Below are positions 63,204 to 64,000 of a DNA stretch of 64,000 bases, one piece after another. The position numbers were made by a program, and so were the translations under genes. The notes below the pieces were generated by a model. That model saw only the letters and a list, made by a program, of their open reading frames with translations, ran no database searches and was not told where the DNA came from. Position 1 is the first letter of the stretch; each line of letters starts with the position of its first letter. Source of the stretch: Neckera pumila (Eukaryota; Streptophyta; Bryopsida; Hypnales; Neckeraceae); the NCBI GenBank assembly GCA_963969595.1, contig OZ018408.1:45881022-45945021 (forward strand), in the 5' to 3' direction.

Positions 63204-64000
63204 TCATGCAGCATTTGCAGGGCCGGTCATTCTGAAAATGAAGCCGTTGGAAAATGTCGGGAGGTCCAAATCTTTGTGACTGGGACTCAAAGGCTGCCGA
63301 AACGGATTCACTTGCACTGGAATCGCAAAACCAGGGGGACTTCCCAGCGATAAATATTGAATCGTCTGCACAGCCATGACCGCGGCCTCCTCGCAGTAGT
63401 CGGTGAAAACGGCGGGCACATTCAGCGACTCGATCAGTCGCAGAGTGGGGTGCCAGCTCGAGAAAGCAGCAAGACCTGCATTGGCTGCAAAGATCAGATC
63501 AGGAGGGCATCCCAGCTCTGCGTGTCGATCATGATAGAGCCCCCTCCACAGCCTCATCGTTAAGCCACCCTTGGACAGAACCGAATCCCTGTTCTTGCAT
63601 GCACAGTCGACATCAGAGCAACGACAGAAAGTGGAGAATTCAAGGCTCTCCCCATCCCGGAACACTGGCACTGCAGGCCCAACGAAGTCGATGTGGAATG
63701 GTGTTCCGGGAAAGAGCGCTATCAGCTCGGCAAAAGCGGGCAGCTGGGCCAACTCTCGCTCGGGACCCAAATAGTGCACACGCAAGGACTTAGGGTTTCG
63801 GATTGGCGACTGAGATATGCACATGGCGTGGTACAGAGACAGCGGCCAATGCAAGATTAGGGCAACGGGTGAGTCGAACGGAAGGCCTCGCCAATTGTAA
63901 AACTCCTCCCAGCTCTGCAGCTCACTTGGTGGTGAATTCTCCGGAGGTCTGCACGGGCAGGAACTGGCCGGAAGATTCCAATCCCCATTCACCTGGCGCG
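63204..64000 (-). CDS. MSS51 C-terminal-domain protein (zinc-finger MYND-like relatives), 5' end outside the window
   Basis: The frame is open from the window edge to TGA at 63204-63206. The sequence fits the 'mitochondrial splicing suppressor 51-like, C-terminal' domain found in plant and animal MYND-zinc-finger relatives. It has WEEFYNWRGLPFDSPVALIL, the LPLSLYHAM-like stretch, VHYLGPERELAQLP, ELIALFPGTPFHIDFVGPAV, then FAANAGLAAFSSWHPTLRLI, VFTDYCEEAA, and a C-terminal NPFRQPL and SNGFIFRM. The first visible bases (GCCAGGTGAATGG) could be an exon start, since an AG precedes GTGAATGG, so the first visible codon need not be the initiator. Function in plants is not established. No frame break lies in the visible part. 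Confidence 0.82.
   Translation of the reverse strand, partial: RQVNGDWNLPASSCPCRPPENSPPSELQSWEEFYNWRGLPFDSPVALILHWPLSLYHAMCISQSPIRNPKSLRVHYLGPERELAQLPAFAELIALFPGTPFHIDFVGPAVPVFRDGESLEFSTFCRCSDVDCACKNRDSVLSKGGLTMRLWRGLYHDRHAELGCPPDLIFAANAGLAAFSSWHPTLRLIESLNVPAVFTDYCEEAAVMAVQTIQYLSLGSPPGFAIPVQVNPFRQPLSPSHKDLDLPTFSNGFIFRMTGPANAA

Overview
The window looks like nuclear DNA of a land plant, probably a seed-free plant (bryophyte, lycophyte or fern), although the clade is a guess. The evidence is intron-rich genes of plant type: a pfkB sugar kinase in ten phase-consistent exons, a remnant of an organellar (PRORS1-like) prolyl-tRNA synthetase, TIR-NBS-LRR immune receptor genes, and an MSS51-type C-terminal domain protein. 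These sit in AT-rich DNA full of MITEs and other decayed transposons. I see no autonomous transposase, rRNA, tRNA, CRISPR array or bacterial operon.

Layout. 1-0.75 kb: end of a TTAA-target element. 1.6-5.7 kb: pfkB kinase gene (+), complete except for one 1-nt frameshift. 6.5-10 kb: a 70-bp-arm hairpin, a TTAA element and a 1.1 kb CACTA-like element. 10.7-12.1 kb: ProRS pseudogene (-). 12.4-15.3 kb: tandem repeats and an ATACGT-rich tract. 15.5-17.5 kb: repeat R1, copy 1. 17.5-26.1 kb: TNL unit 1, a heavily broken immune-receptor pseudogene with its duplicated downstream segment, interrupted by two copies of repeat R2. 26.1-30.5 kb: intergenic DNA with a 520-bp foldback and a TTAA element. 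30.6-36.3 kb: R1 copy 2, with a CACTA mini-element, a 1.68 kb TIR element and a nested TTAA element inside it; it ends in an inverted duplication. 36.3-42.2 kb: higher-GC, partly duplicated DNA, perhaps the leader of the next gene. 42.3-47.2 kb: TNL unit 2 (+), with an unrecognised N-terminal domain before the TIR. 47.6-50.8 kb: exons of a coiled-coil protein. 51.3-53.1 kb: two diverged copies of an exon group also found in unit 1. 53.1-57.4 kb: repeats. 57.5-58.9 kb: a GC-rich, intronless bacterial-type amidase (-), lying between two inverted copies of one 250-bp MITE. 61.2-62.4 kb: small MITEs. 63.2-64 kb: 3' end of an MSS51-like gene (-).

How the parts relate. Units 1 and 2 are a diverged segmental duplication of an immune-receptor locus together with what follows it. 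Because two copies exist, several insertions can be read against their empty sites, which gives target-site duplications without a database. The amidase is the strongest candidate for horizontal transfer: its base composition, lack of introns and sequence type are bacterial, while its flanks carry host repeats.

Caution. Most of the recognisable genes are nearly intact but carry single-base indels, several in short homopolymers. Either many are young pseudogenes or the assembly contains residual indel errors; reads would decide.
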